Shown: positions 52,212 to 60,866 of the stretch, piece after piece
How the letters are laid out: each line of letters begins with the position of its first letter
How positions within the stretch are numbered: the first letter of the stretch is position 1
From: DASQFQ01 sp963805525
GTDB taxonomy: Bacteria; Actinomycetota; Thermoleophilia; Solirubrobacterales; Solirubrobacteraceae
Direction of reading: 5' to 3'
Assembly (NCBI GenBank): GCA_963805525.1
Contig: CAWDUT010000007.1
Location: 868,001-932,000 of the forward strand
Length of the DNA stretch: 64,000 nt
The notes under the pieces: generated by a model
Seen by the model: the letters and a program-made list of their open reading frames with translations, nothing else
Told to the model about the DNA's origin: nothing
Databases searched by the model: none
Translations under genes and position numbers: made by a program

Positions 52212-53157
52212 CCGCCGCGACGGCGTCCATCGTCCGCATGATCGCGACGGTCTCGTCGAGCGGCATCCCGGGGCTCTCCGTGAGCCCGGCCTCGATGCAG
52301 CGCGCCACCTCGTCCGCCTCGTGGCGCAGCCCGCCCTCGGCGGGCGGGTCGAAGAACCGCTGCGGCTCGCCCTCGCGCGGGATCAGCGTGAACGACGTCG
52401 GCTGGTAGAAGGCGCCGTCGATCTCGATCCGGGCGTCGGTGCCGACGATCGACGCGCGCGTCGAGCCGACCGCGCGCAGCGTGCAGTTGAGCAGCGCGTG
52501 GGCGCCGCTCTCGTAGCCGAGCAGGATCGAGGTCTGGGCGTCGACGCCGGTGAACGCGGGGTCGGCGATCGCCTCCACGCGGTTCGGCACGCCCAGCACC
52601 ATCGAGGCGAACGAGACCGGGTAGATGCCGAGGTCGAGCAGCGCGCCCCCGCCGAGCTCGGGGGCGAACAGCCGGTGCGAAGCGTCCTCCTCGAACCACT
52701 GGCAGTGATCGGCGATGACGTGGACGATCTCGCCCAGCGCGCCGTCGGCCAGCAGCCGCCGGATCTCGCGGATGTGCGGGAGGAAGCGCGCCCACATCGC
52801 CTCCATCAGGAAGCGCTCGCGCTGCCGCGCCTCGGCGACGAGCTCCACCGCCTCGGCGGCGTTCATCGTGAACGGCTTCTCGCACAGCACGTGCTTGCCC
52901 GCGCGCAGCGCGAGCAGCGCGTCCTCGTGGTGCATCGGGTGCGGCGTGCCGACGTAGACGGCGTCGACCTCCGGATCCGCCACGAGCGCCTCGTAGGAGT
53001 CGTGGCGGTTGGGGATGCCGAAGCGGTCGCCGAACGCCTCGGCGCTCGCCGCGCGGCGCGAGCCGACCGCCACGGCGGTCCCCGAGTCCGTGTGCGCGAG
53101 CTCGGACGTGAACGTCGACGCGATCCCTCCCGTGCTGATGATGCCCCAGCGGATCAC
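52201..53157 (-). CDS. Gfo/Idh/MocA-family oxidoreductase
   Basis: A 318-residue NAD(P)-dependent oxidoreductase. Rossmann start IRWGIISTGGIAS, the catalytic EKP motif HVLCEKPFTMNAAEAVEL near residue 93 and the DLGIYPVSFASMVLG strand typical of the trans-dihydrodiol/glucose-fructose subgroup are present. GTG start at 53157 overlaps the FAD/Fe-S dehydrogenase stop (GTGA), so the two are cotranscribed. The substrate is probably a sugar, inositol or dihydrodiol; context offers no clear choice. Confidence 0.85.
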   Translation of the reverse strand: MIRWGIISTGGIASTFTSELAHTDSGTAVAVGSRRAASAEAFGDRFGIPNRHDSYEALVADPEVDAVYVGTPHPMHHEDALLALRAGKHVLCEKPFTMNAAEAVELVAEARQRERFLMEAMWARFLPHIREIRRLLADGALGEIVHVIADHCQWFEEDASHRLFAPELGGGALLDLGIYPVSFASMVLGVPNRVEAIADPAFTGVDAQTSILLGYESGAHALLNCTLRAVGSTRASIVGTDARIEIDGAFYQPTSFTLIPREGEPQRFFDPPAEGGLRHEADEVARCIEAGLTESPGMPLDETVAIMRTMDAVAAATA

Positions 53158-56000
53158 ACGCAGCTCCTCACGAGCTCGACAGGATGCCAGGCGCGCCGCC
53201 CCACGCCGTGGCCGATCTGCTGCCGGCACGAGACGCCGGTGGCCGCCACCAGCGTGCCGGGCGCGGCGTCACGGAGCGCGGGGAACAGCCGCTGCTCGCC
53301 GATCTGCATCGAGAGGTCGTAGTGCTCGGCCTCGAAGCCGAACGAGCCCGCCATGCCGCAGCAGCCGGCGTCGAGCTCGGTCACCTCGGCGCCGGGGAGG
53401 CGCTCGAGCAGCGCGACGGTCGCGGCGGTGCCGGCCAGCGCCTTCTGGTGGCAGTGGCCGTGGAAGAGGACCGGGCGGCCGGCCACGTCCGCATCCGCGC
53501 GCAGCGCCAGCGAGCCGTCGTCGATCGCCTCGACCAGCAGCTCCTCGACCAGCCGCGTCGCGTCGGCCACCGCTCGCGCCCGCGGATCGCCGGGCAGCAG
53601 GCCGGGATGCTCCTCGCGCAGCGTCAGCAGGCACGACGGCTCGCAGCCGACGATCGGGACGCCGCGCTCGGCTTCCGGCGCGAGCCGCTCCACCATCGAG
53701 GAGGCCATCCCGCGCGCCTGGCCGAGCAGCCCCTTCGAGATGCTCGAGCGCCCGCAGCAGCCTGCGCTCTCCAGCCGCACGTTCCAGCCCGCCAGCTCCA
53801 GCAGCTCGATCGCGGCGCGGCCGATCGCGGGCTCGGTGAAGGTGGTGAACGAGTCGGCGAGGAAGACGACGTCGCCGCGCGAGCCCCGCGGCCGCGAGCG
53901 CCCCCGGTCCCACCGCAGCAGCGTGTCGCGCGTGAAGCGCGGGAGCGGCCGGCGGCGGTCGATGCCGGTGGCCCGCTCGAGCAGCGCGCGCGGCAGCGGG
54001 AGGTTGCTGACCGGCGCGGTGGCTGCGCCGAGGCGGTTGAGCCGCCGGATCGCCCCGAACAGCCGCGAGCGCAGCGGGATCCCGTGCTGCGCCTGGTAGT
54101 GGGAGAGGAACTCGGCCTTCATCGTCGCCATGTCGACGCTCAGCGGGCACTCGCTCTTGCACGCCTTGCACTCGAGGCAGAGGTCGAGGATCTCGTGCAG
54201 CCGCTCGCTGCCCAGCGCGGCGCGCGGATCGGGCTCGGAGAGCGCCTTGACCAGCGCGTTGGCGCGCCCGCGCGTGGCGTGCTCCTCCTCGCGCGTGGCC
54301 ATGTAGGACGGGCACATCACGCCCTCGCCGGTCTTGCGGCAGGCGCCGATGCGCTGGCAGCGGTCGGCGGCGGTCCGCATCCCGCCCTCGAACGCGAAGT
54401 GGGTCCGCAGCGGCGGCGCGGGCGGGAGCGCGGGGTCGCGCAGCCCGACCGTGATCGGCGCGGCGTCGACCATCACGCCCGGGTTGAGCCGGTTGTCGGG
54501 ATCGAACAGCGCCTTGACCTCGCGGAACGCCGCGTACAGGTCGTCGCCGAACACGCGCGGGTTGAACGGGCTGCGGACGCGGCCGTCGCCGTGCTCGGAG
54601 GCATTGACGCCGTCGAACTCCGCCACCAGCGCGGAGATCTCATCGGCGACGGCGGCCATCGTCTCGACGCCGCCGGGCCGCGTGAGGTCGACGAACGGGC
54701 GGACGTGCAGGCAGCCGACCGAGGCGTGGCCGTACCAGCCGGCCTCGAGCCCGTGGCGGTCGAGGATCGAGCGGAAGGCGCGCACGTAGTCGCCGAGCCG
54801 CTCGGGCGGGACCGCCGTGTCCTCCACGAACGCCGCGGGCCGCCGGGCGCCCTCGCTGGCGGCCATCAGCAGGCCGAGGCCGGCCTTGCGGACCTTGGTC
54901 AGCGCCGCCTGCTCGGCGGCGGTCTCGGCGCGGATCGTGTGGTAGCCGTGGCCGTGCTCGCGCCAGGCGGCCTCGAGCCGGTCGATCCGCTCGCCGGCGT
55001 CCTCGCCGAAGAACGTGACGTAGAGCAGCGCGCCCGGGTCGCCCTCGATCCGGCTCGCCATCTGCGCGTACTCGCGCTTGGAGCGCGAGAGCGCGAGGAT
55101 CGTGGCGTCGATCATCTCGACCGCCGCGGGCTCGAGGTCGAGCGCGTCCTCGGTCGCGGCCACCGCCTCGTCCACGCCCTCGAAGTGGCCTACGGCGAAC
55201 TGGCGTGCGATCGGCAACTCGATCAACCGGACCCGCGCGCCGGTGATCGCGGCCAGCGTGCCCTCGGAGCCGGTGACGAGCTTGGCGAGGTCGAACTCGC
55301 GGGCGAGCGCGTCGAGCCGGTAGCCGCCGGACTGGCGCCAGTGCTTCGGGTAGTCCTCGGCGATCGCGCGCGCGTGGCGGCGCAGGATGTCCGGCAGTTC
55401 GCGGTGGATCCGGCCCTCGAGCGTGTCCGCCTGCGCGCGGCGGGCGCGCTCGGCCTCGCTCACCGTCCCGAACGTGGCGCGCGAGCCGTCGGAGAGCACG
55501 ACCTCGAGCTCGTGGACGTGGTCGATCGTCGTGCCGTAGACGATCGAGTGGCTGCCCGAGGAGTTGTTGCCGATCATGCCGCCGATCGTGGCCCGGTTGG
55601 ACGTCGACGTGTCGGGGCCGAACGCGAGCCCGTGGGCGGCGGCGGCGCGGTTGAGGTCGTCCTGGACGACGCCGGGCCCGACCGAGGCGCTGCGCCCCGC
55701 GACGTCGATCTCGTGGATCGCGTCCATGTGGCGCGAGGTGTCGAGCACGATGCCGTGGCCGCCCACGGCCTGGCCGGCGAGGCTCGTCCCACCGCCGCGG
55801 GTGACGACCGGCACGCCGAAGCGCGCGGCGGCGCGGATGGCGGCCGCGACGTCGTCGGCGTCGCGCGGGAACGCGACCAGCAGCGGGGCCGTCGCGTACA
55901 GGCTGGCGTCGCCCGCGTAGAGGTGGCGCGTGTAGTCGTCGGCGCGGACGTCGCCGCGCAGCTCGCGGGCCAGTGCCTGCTCGATCGTCAAGTACGGCAC
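53154..56000 (-). CDS. Fused FAD-linked 2-hydroxyacid dehydrogenase and Fe-S protein (YdiJ/D2HGDH-like)
   Basis: A 948-residue fusion of a GlcD-like half and a GlcF-like half. Residues about 35-175 bind FAD (VVTRGGGTSLAGQAVGG, NRATIGGMIGNNSSGSHSI), about 215-500 form the FAD-oxidase C domain (GHASVGCLHVRPF, NASEHGDGRVR), and about 520-945 hold the Fe-S half with CQRIGACRKTGEGVMCPSY, CLECKACKSECPL, and CCG motifs SAGCCGRSSISKG and DAGCCGMAGSFG. YdiJ of E. coli, with the same architecture, oxidises D-2-hydroxyglutarate. Electron acceptor here is unknown. The start is uncertain: GTG at 56000, or TTG at 55991, seven bases after a TAGGGT hexamer. Its start is 9 bases from that of the divergent CoA-transferase gene. 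Confidence 0.85.
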   Translation of the reverse strand: MPYLTIEQALARELRGDVRADDYTRHLYAGDASLYATAPLLVAFPRDADDVAAAIRAAARFGVPVVTRGGGTSLAGQAVGGHGIVLDTSRHMDAIHEIDVAGRSASVGPGVVQDDLNRAAAAHGLAFGPDTSTSNRATIGGMIGNNSSGSHSIVYGTTIDHVHELEVVLSDGSRATFGTVSEAERARRAQADTLEGRIHRELPDILRRHARAIAEDYPKHWRQSGGYRLDALAREFDLAKLVTGSEGTLAAITGARVRLIELPIARQFAVGHFEGVDEAVAATEDALDLEPAAVEMIDATILALSRSKREYAQMASRIEGDPGALLYVTFFGEDAGERIDRLEAAWREHGHGYHTIRAETAAEQAALTKVRKAGLGLLMAASEGARRPAAFVEDTAVPPERLGDYVRAFRSILDRHGLEAGWYGHASVGCLHVRPFVDLTRPGGVETMAAVADEISALVAEFDGVNASEHGDGRVRSPFNPRVFGDDLYAAFREVKALFDPDNRLNPGVMVDAAPITVGLRDPALPPAPPLRTHFAFEGGMRTAADRCQRIGACRKTGEGVMCPSYMATREEEHATRGRANALVKALSEPDPRAALGSERLHEILDLCLECKACKSECPLSVDMATMKAEFLSHYQAQHGIPLRSRLFGAIRRLNRLGAATAPVSNLPLPRALLERATGIDRRRPLPRFTRDTLLRWDRGRSRPRGSRGDVVFLADSFTTFTEPAIGRAAIELLELAGWNVRLESAGCCGRSSISKGLLGQARGMASSMVERLAPEAERGVPIVGCEPSCLLTLREEHPGLLPGDPRARAVADATRLVEELLVEAIDDGSLALRADADVAGRPVLFHGHCHQKALAGTAATVALLERLPGAEVTELDAGCCGMAGSFGFEAEHYDLSMQIGEQRLFPALRDAAPGTLVAATGVSCRQQIGHGVGRRAWHPVELVRSCV

Positions 56001-56009
56001 CCTACGGGC

Positions 56010-57134
56010 ATGACCGCCCTCTCCGACGTCCGCGTCCTCGAGCTGACGCAGGTGATGGCGGGGCCGTTCTGCGGCCAGGTGCTGGCCGACATGGGCGCCG
56101 ACGTGATCAAGGTCGAGCCGCCGGGCGGGGACACGACGCGGCGCTCGCTCGGCACCGCGGCGTTCCTGGCCGTGAACCGCAACAAGCGGTCGATCGAGCT
56201 GGACCTCAAGGACCCCGGGCAACGGGACACGTTCGTGCGGCTGGCCGAGACCGCCGACGTCGTGCTCGAGAACCACCGCCCGGGCGTGGTGGCGCGCCTC
56301 GGCGTCGACTACGAGACGCTGCGCGAGGTCAACCCGCGGCTCGTCTACGCCTCGATCTCGGGCTTCGGCCAGACCGGCCCGTACGCGCAGCGGCCGGGCT
56401 ACGACCTGATCGCGCAGGGGCTCTCCGGCGTGATGTCCGTCACCGGTGAGCCCGACGGCAACCCGGTCAAGTGCGGGATCCCGATCGGCGACCTCGCCTC
56501 CGGGCTGTTCTGTGCGGTCGCGATCCTCAGCGCGCTGCACGCCCGCGAGCGCACCGGCCGCGGGCAGTACATCGACACCTCGCTGTTCGAGGGCGCGCTG
56601 GCGCTGTCGATCTGGGAGTCGGCCGAGCTGTGGGCGACCGGCCGCGTGCCGGGCAAGCTCGGCTCCGCGCACCGGCTGACCGCGCCGTACCAGGCGCTGC
56701 GAACGGCCGACGGCTACCTCACGGTCGGCGGCAACACGCAGGCGCTGTTCGGCCGCCTCTGCGCCACGCTCGGTGTCCCCCAGCTCACCGACGACCCGCG
56801 CTTCGCCACGAACGACGACCGGATGGCCAACGTCTCCGACCTCGTCGAGGAGCTCGAAGCTGCGCTCGCCTCGCGGACCACCGGCGAGTGGGTCGCGGCG
56901 CTGGTCGAGGGCGGCGTCCCGTGCGGGCCGATCCACGACTACGCCCAGGTGTTCGCCGACGAGCACACCCAGGCACGCGAGATGGAGGTCACGCTCGAGC
57001 ACCCCGAGGAGGGCACGATCCACGCGCTCGGCGTCCCCGTGAAGCTGTCGGACACCCCCGGCGGCGTGCGGCGGCCGGCGCCGCTGCTCGGCCAGCACAC
57101 CGAGGAGATCCTGCGCGAGGCGGGTATCGAGTGA
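56010..57134 (+). CDS. Family III CoA-transferase (CaiB/BaiF)
   Basis: A 374-residue class III CoA-transferase. VRVLELTQVMAGPFCGQVLA at the N-terminus and DVIKVEPPGGD near 31-41 bind CoA; the catalytic aspartate is D132 in QRPGYDLIAQGLSG; GQYIDTSLFEGALAL is the second-domain signature. These enzymes swap CoA between carboxylic acids. It starts an operon with an enoyl-CoA hydratase and a VOC protein, joined by GTGA and ATGA overlaps, suggesting activation and hydration of an unsaturated acid. The acid itself cannot be named. Confidence 0.88.
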   Translation: MTALSDVRVLELTQVMAGPFCGQVLADMGADVIKVEPPGGDTTRRSLGTAAFLAVNRNKRSIELDLKDPGQRDTFVRLAETADVVLENHRPGVVARLGVDYETLREVNPRLVYASISGFGQTGPYAQRPGYDLIAQGLSGVMSVTGEPDGNPVKCGIPIGDLASGLFCAVAILSALHARERTGRGQYIDTSLFEGALALSIWESAELWATGRVPGKLGSAHRLTAPYQALRTADGYLTVGGNTQALFGRLCATLGVPQLTDDPRFATNDDRMANVSDLVEELEAALASRTTGEWVAALVEGGVPCGPIHDYAQVFADEHTQAREMEVTLEHPEEGTIHALGVPVKLSDTPGGVRRPAPLLGQHTEEILREAGIE

Positions 57135-57874
57135 GCCACGTCCTGACCGAGCGCCGCGGCCCGGCCCTGTGGGTCACGTTCAACCGGCCCGAGGCGCACA
57201 ACGCGATGACGTTCGCGATGTACGAGGACCTGTACGCCGCCTGCGAGGCGGCCGACACCGACGACGACGTCCGCGTGCTCGTCCTCCGCGGCGCGGGCGA
57301 GAAGGCGTTCGTGGCCGGCACCGACATCCGCCAGTTCGCCGACTTCGACGAGTCGGGCGCCGACGCGCTCGCCTACGAGGCCACGATCGACCGCATCGTC
57401 GGGCGGCTCGAGACCGTGCGCAAGCCGACGGTCGCGCTCGTCGACGGCTTCGCGATGGGCTCCGGTCTCGCGCTCTCGGCCGCCTGCGACCTGCGCATCT
57501 GTACGCCCGCGGCGCGCTTCGGCCTCCCGATCGCGCGCACGGTCGGCAACTGCCTCTCGATGGAGAACTACGCGCGGCTCGCCGCGCTGCTCGGGCCGGC
57601 GCGGCTGAAGGACATCGTCTTCACCGCCCGCACGATCGAGGCCGACGAGGCGCTCGCGACCGGCCTGGCCACCGAGGTCGTCGACGACGCCGAGGCGCGC
57701 GTGGACGAGCTGTGCGAGCTGCTCGCCTCCCACGCGCCCGTCACGCTCTACGCCACCAAGGAGGCGCTGCGCCGCATCCGCGCCGCCACCACGCCCGACG
57801 GCGAGGACCTGATCCGCGAGGCCTACGGCTCCGCGGGCTTCCGCCGCAACGTGCAAGCCTTCCTCGACCGATGA
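57131..57874 (+). CDS. Enoyl-CoA hydratase/isomerase family protein
   Basis: A 247-residue crotonase. Oxyanion-hole segments are EKAFVAGTDIRQFADF near residue 57 and GFAMGSGLALSAACDLRI near 104; the usual downstream Glu positions read FGLPIARTVGNC instead of the standard FGxPEx pattern, so the normal catalytic glutamate is replaced by Ile/Ala and the reaction may not be simple hydration. GTG start overlaps the CoA-transferase stop; stop overlaps the VOC gene. Confidence 0.85.
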   Translation: MSHVLTERRGPALWVTFNRPEAHNAMTFAMYEDLYAACEAADTDDDVRVLVLRGAGEKAFVAGTDIRQFADFDESGADALAYEATIDRIVGRLETVRKPTVALVDGFAMGSGLALSAACDLRICTPAARFGLPIARTVGNCLSMENYARLAALLGPARLKDIVFTARTIEADEALATGLATEVVDDAEARVDELCELLASHAPVTLYATKEALRRIRAATTPDGEDLIREAYGSAGFRRNVQAFLDR

Positions 57875-58206
57875 TCACCGGCGCCCACACGATCCGGTAC
57901 AGCCCCGACGCCGACGCGCTGCGCGCGTTCTTCCGCGACGTGCTCGAGCTGCCCTCGGTCGACGCCGGCGGCGGCTGGCTGATCTTCGGCCTGCCCCCGG
58001 CGGAGCTCGCGGCGCACCCCGGCGAGCAGCCCGGCAGCGAGCTGTACCTCATGTGCGACGACCTCGAGGCGACGATGGCCGACCTCCGGGCCAAGGGCGT
58101 CGAGCTCGGCCCGGTCGCCGAGGAGCGCTGGGGCCGCGTCACGACGATCGCGCTACCGGACGGCGGCGAGCTCGGCCTCTACGAGCCGCGCCACCCGCGG
58201 CCCTAG
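57871..58206 (+). CDS. VOC superfamily protein
   Basis: A 111-residue VOC protein with two beta-alpha-beta-beta-beta modules (TIRYSPDADALRAFFRDVLE and ELYLMCDDLEATMADLRAKG) and a closing GGELGLYEPRHP strand carrying the last acidic ligand (E). The first ligand position is not the usual His, so metal binding is doubtful. Last gene of the CoA-transferase operon. Its TAG stop shares a CTAG with the convergent S4 gene. Confidence 0.78.
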   Translation: MITGAHTIRYSPDADALRAFFRDVLELPSVDAGGGWLIFGLPPAELAAHPGEQPGSELYLMCDDLEATMADLRAKGVELGPVAEERWGRVTTIALPDGGELGLYEPRHPRP

Positions 58207-58412
58207 ACGATGCGGATCGTCGTGTCCCCCACGGCGACCGCGTCGCCCGGGTGCAGCTGGCGGCCGCGCCGCCCGTCGGGCTCGCCGTTGACCAGCACGC
58301 GGTGCGACTCGAGATAGGAGGCCGCCTCGCCGCCGGCGTCGATCAGCCCGGCGACCTTGAGCAGCTGGCCGAGGCGGATCATGTCGCCGCGGATCTTCAC
58401 CTCACGCTCCAT
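58203..58412 (-). CDS. S4-domain RNA-binding protein (YaaA/YbcJ-like)
   Basis: A 69-residue protein that is essentially one S4 domain: MIRLGQLLKVAGLIDAGGEA, ASYLESHRVLVNGEPDGRRG and LHPGDAVAVG. Small free-standing S4 proteins bind structured RNA or ribosomal particles. A TAGGCT hexamer lies exactly 7 bases before the ATG, so the mRNA should be leaderless. The start codon sits inside a palindrome shared with the divergent GNAT gene. Confidence 0.82.
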   Translation of the reverse strand: MEREVKIRGDMIRLGQLLKVAGLIDAGGEAASYLESHRVLVNGEPDGRRGRQLHPGDAVAVGDTTIRIV

Positions 58413-58430
58413 AGTGGGCAGCCTATGGAG
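58407..58430. promoter_or_regulatory. 24-bp palindromic bidirectional promoter covering both start codons
   Basis: CTCCATAG-8 bases-CTATGGAG has perfect 8-bp arms. Each arm contains one gene's ATGGAG start, and each start codon overlaps the other gene's -10 hexamer: TAGGCT for the S4 gene (58425-58420) and TAGTGG for the GNAT gene (58412-58417), both 7 bases from their ATG. Confidence 0.5.
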
Positions 58431-58940
58431 GTTCCGACCCTCACGACCGAGCGCCTGACCCTGCGCGGCTGGCGCGAGGACGATCTCGACGCGTACGCGG
58501 CGCTCACCGCCGACCCCGAGGTCATGCGCTTCATGGGCGGCCCGCTCGACCGCATGGACACGTGGCGCCAGATGGCGGTGTTCGTCGGGCACTGGGAGCT
58601 GCGCGGCCACGGCCTGTGGGTGGTCGAGCGGGACGGCGAGCTGATCGGCCGGGTCGGGCTGATCCAGCCGGAGGGCTGGCCGGGGCTCGAGGTCGGCTGG
58701 CTGCTCGGCCGGGATGCCTGGGGCCACGGCTATGCCACCGAGGCCGCGCGCGCCGCCGTGGACTACGCGTGGCGCGAGCTCGGCGCGCAGGAGCTGATCT
58801 CGCTGATCGCGCCCGAGAACGTGCCCTCACAACGCGTCGCCGAGCGCCTCGGCATGCGCCCGGGCGAGGACTACGTCCTGCGCGGCGCGCCGGTGGTCAT
58901 CCACCGACGAGCGCGGCCAGGCGCCGCAGCGCCTCGCTGA
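58425..58940 (+). CDS. GNAT-family N-acetyltransferase (RimJ/RimL type)
   Basis: A 171-residue acetyltransferase starting with TLTTERLTLRGWREDDLDAY, the RimJ/RimL-like entry, followed by LGRDAWGHGYATEAARAAVDYA near residue 98, the acetyl-CoA pyrophosphate-binding loop (GxGxA variant), and ENVPSQRVAERLGMRPGED near 130. Substrate unknown. Its last 44 bases overlap the 3' end of argD on the opposite strand, which is unusually long for this window. Confidence 0.82.
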   Translation: MEVPTLTTERLTLRGWREDDLDAYAALTADPEVMRFMGGPLDRMDTWRQMAVFVGHWELRGHGLWVVERDGELIGRVGLIQPEGWPGLEVGWLLGRDAWGHGYATEAARAAVDYAWRELGAQELISLIAPENVPSQRVAERLGMRPGEDYVLRGAPVVIHRRARPGAAAPR

Positions 58941-60021
58941 TCTCGTCCTCGGACACCACCAGCGGCGGGATGAAGCGCACGGTGCGCGGGCCGGTGGCGT
59001 TGAGCACCAGCGCCTGCTCCTCCAGCGCGCGCTTGACGAACGAGGGCGCGTCGAAGTCGACCTCGGCGGCGAGCATCAGCCCGCGCCCGCGCACCTCGGT
59101 CACACCCGGGAGCTCGCGCAGCCCGTCCGCGAGCCGCGCGCCCATTTCGTCGACGTGCGCCAGCAGCGCGGGGTCGTCGAGCACGTCGAGCGCCGCGTTG
59201 GCGGCCGCCGAGACGAGCGGGTTGCCGGCGAAGGTCGAGCCGTGGTCGCCGGGAGCGAAGACGTCGCCGAGCTCCGGCGTCGTGATGAGCGCCCCGATCG
59301 GGAGCCCGCCGCCGAGGCCCTTGGCGAGCGTGATCAGGTCGGGCCGCAGGTCGTAGCGCTCGTAGGCCCACAGCGTGCCCGTGCGGCCCATCCCGGTCTG
59401 CACCTCGTCGACGATCAGCAGCGCGCCGTGCTCGTCGCAGGCCGCCCGGATGTCCTCCACCACCGATGGCTCGAGCGGATGCACGCCCGACTCGCCCTGG
59501 ATCAGCTCGAGCACGACGCCCGCGGTGTCGCCGTTCACCGCGTCGGCCGCGGCCCTGGGCATGACCGCGTCGAAGCCCGGGACCAGCGGCGCGAACGGCG
59601 CCTGCTTGGCCTCCTGCGGCGTTGCCGAGAGCGCCCCGAACGTCCGCCCGTGGAAGCCGCCGTGCAACACCACGAAGCGCCCGCCCGGCCGCCGCTTGCG
59701 CGCGAGCTTCAGCGCGGCCTCGTTGGCCTCCGCTCCCGAGTTGCAGAAGTAGGCCTTGCCGCCCAGCGAGCGCGCGGTCAGCCGCTCGGCGAGCCGCACC
59801 ATCGGCTCGGTGTAGAAGAGGTTGGAGACGTGCAGCAGCCGCGCCGCCTGCTCCTGCACCGCCGCGACCACCTGCGGGTGGCAGTGGCCGGTGTTGCAGA
59901 CGGCGATGCCGCTGAGGAAGTCGAGGTACTCGCGGCCCTCCGAGTCCCAGAGGCGCACGCCCTCGCCGCGCTCGAACTCGACGTCGTAGCGCGCGTAGTT
60001 GGGGATCAGCGCGCTGCTCAC
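58897..60021 (-). CDS. argD: Acetylornithine aminotransferase
   Basis: A 374-residue class III PLP aminotransferase: YLDFLSGIAVCNTGHCHPQV near residue 34, NSGAEANEAALKLAR near 90, the cofactor-binding LLIVDEVQTGMGRTG near 200 and the PLP lysine in LITLAKGLGGGLPIGA near 233. It converts N-acetylglutamate semialdehyde to N-acetylornithine. GTG start at 60021 overlaps the argB stop. It is the last visible gene of the operon argC-argJ-argB-argD; argF and argR are not in the window on this side. Confidence 0.93.
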   Translation of the reverse strand: MSSALIPNYARYDVEFERGEGVRLWDSEGREYLDFLSGIAVCNTGHCHPQVVAAVQEQAARLLHVSNLFYTEPMVRLAERLTARSLGGKAYFCNSGAEANEAALKLARKRRPGGRFVVLHGGFHGRTFGALSATPQEAKQAPFAPLVPGFDAVMPRAAADAVNGDTAGVVLELIQGESGVHPLEPSVVEDIRAACDEHGALLIVDEVQTGMGRTGTLWAYERYDLRPDLITLAKGLGGGLPIGALITTPELGDVFAPGDHGSTFAGNPLVSAAANAALDVLDDPALLAHVDEMGARLADGLRELPGVTEVRGRGLMLAAEVDFDAPSFVKRALEEQALVLNATGPRTVRFIPPLVVSEDEISEALRRLAALVGG

Positions 60022-60866
60022 GACGCCGGCCGGACCTTCGTGCCGATGCCCGCGTCGGTGAAGAGCTCGAGCAGCAGCGAGTGCGGTACGCGGCCGTCGA
60101 TGATGTGGGCGAAGGTCACGCCGCCATAGATCGCGTCGAGGCAGGCCCGCAGCTTCGGCCGCATCCCGCCCGCGACCTCCGGCAGCGCCGTCTCGACCTC
60201 GTCGGCCGCGCACTCGCTGATCACGGACGCAGGGTCCTGCGCGTCGCGCAGCCAGCCCGACACGTCGGTGAGGAAGATGACCTTGTAGGCGCCCATCGCG
60301 CGTGCGACGGCGCCGGCGGCCTCGTCGGCGTTGATGTTGTGGGAGTTGCCCGCGCGGTCGGCGCCGACCGAGGCGATGACCGGGATGTAGTCCTCGGCGA
60401 TGTGCTCGATCACGCCGACGTCGACGCGCTCGATCCGGCCCACGTAGCCGATGTCCTCGCCCTCCGGGCCGGCCGTGGTGGCGACGCGGAACAGCAGCCC
60501 GTCGTCGCCGCACAGCCCCACCGCGGGCTGCCCGTGGCGGCCGAGCCGCAGCACGATGTCCTTGTTGACCTTGCCGACCAGCACCATCTTCGCGATCTCG
60601 ACGGTGTCGGCGTCGGAGACGCGGAGGCCGCCGACGAACTCGACGGGCATGTCGAGCCGCTGCATGTAGGCGGTGATGTCCGGCCCGCCGCCGTGGACGA
60701 CGATCGGGTTGAGGCCGACGTACTTGAGCAGCACGACGTCGCGGGCGAACTCCTCGCGCAGCTCGGGGTCGGTCATCGCCGCGCCGCCGTACTTGATGAC
60801 GACCGTCTTGCCGTGGAACTCCCGGATGTACGGGAGCGCCTCGAGGAGGGTGTTGATGTCGCGCAT
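60018..60866 (-). CDS. argB: Acetylglutamate kinase
   Basis: A 282-residue amino-acid kinase that phosphorylates N-acetylglutamate. TVVIKYGGAAM near residue 20, PIVVHGGGPDITAYM near 52, FVGGLRVSDADTV near 75 and SHNINADEAAGAVARAMGA near 168 are all family motifs. The N-terminal helix (INTLLEALPYIREFHG) is of the type that forms arginine-sensitive hexamers, so feedback inhibition by arginine is likely. Starts one base inside the argJ stop (TGATG). Confidence 0.94.
   Translation of the reverse strand: MRDINTLLEALPYIREFHGKTVVIKYGGAAMTDPELREEFARDVVLLKYVGLNPIVVHGGGPDITAYMQRLDMPVEFVGGLRVSDADTVEIAKMVLVGKVNKDIVLRLGRHGQPAVGLCGDDGLLFRVATTAGPEGEDIGYVGRIERVDVGVIEHIAEDYIPVIASVGADRAGNSHNINADEAAGAVARAMGAYKVIFLTDVSGWLRDAQDPASVISECAADEVETALPEVAGGMRPKLRACLDAIYGGVTFAHIIDGRVPHSLLLELFTDAGIGTKVRPAS

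Noticed and set aside
53184..55990. Long open frame running 5' of the CoA-transferase start
   Set aside because: It is antisense to the FAD/Fe-S dehydrogenase, which has clear motifs on the other strand. Real similarity to CoA-transferases begins at 56010.
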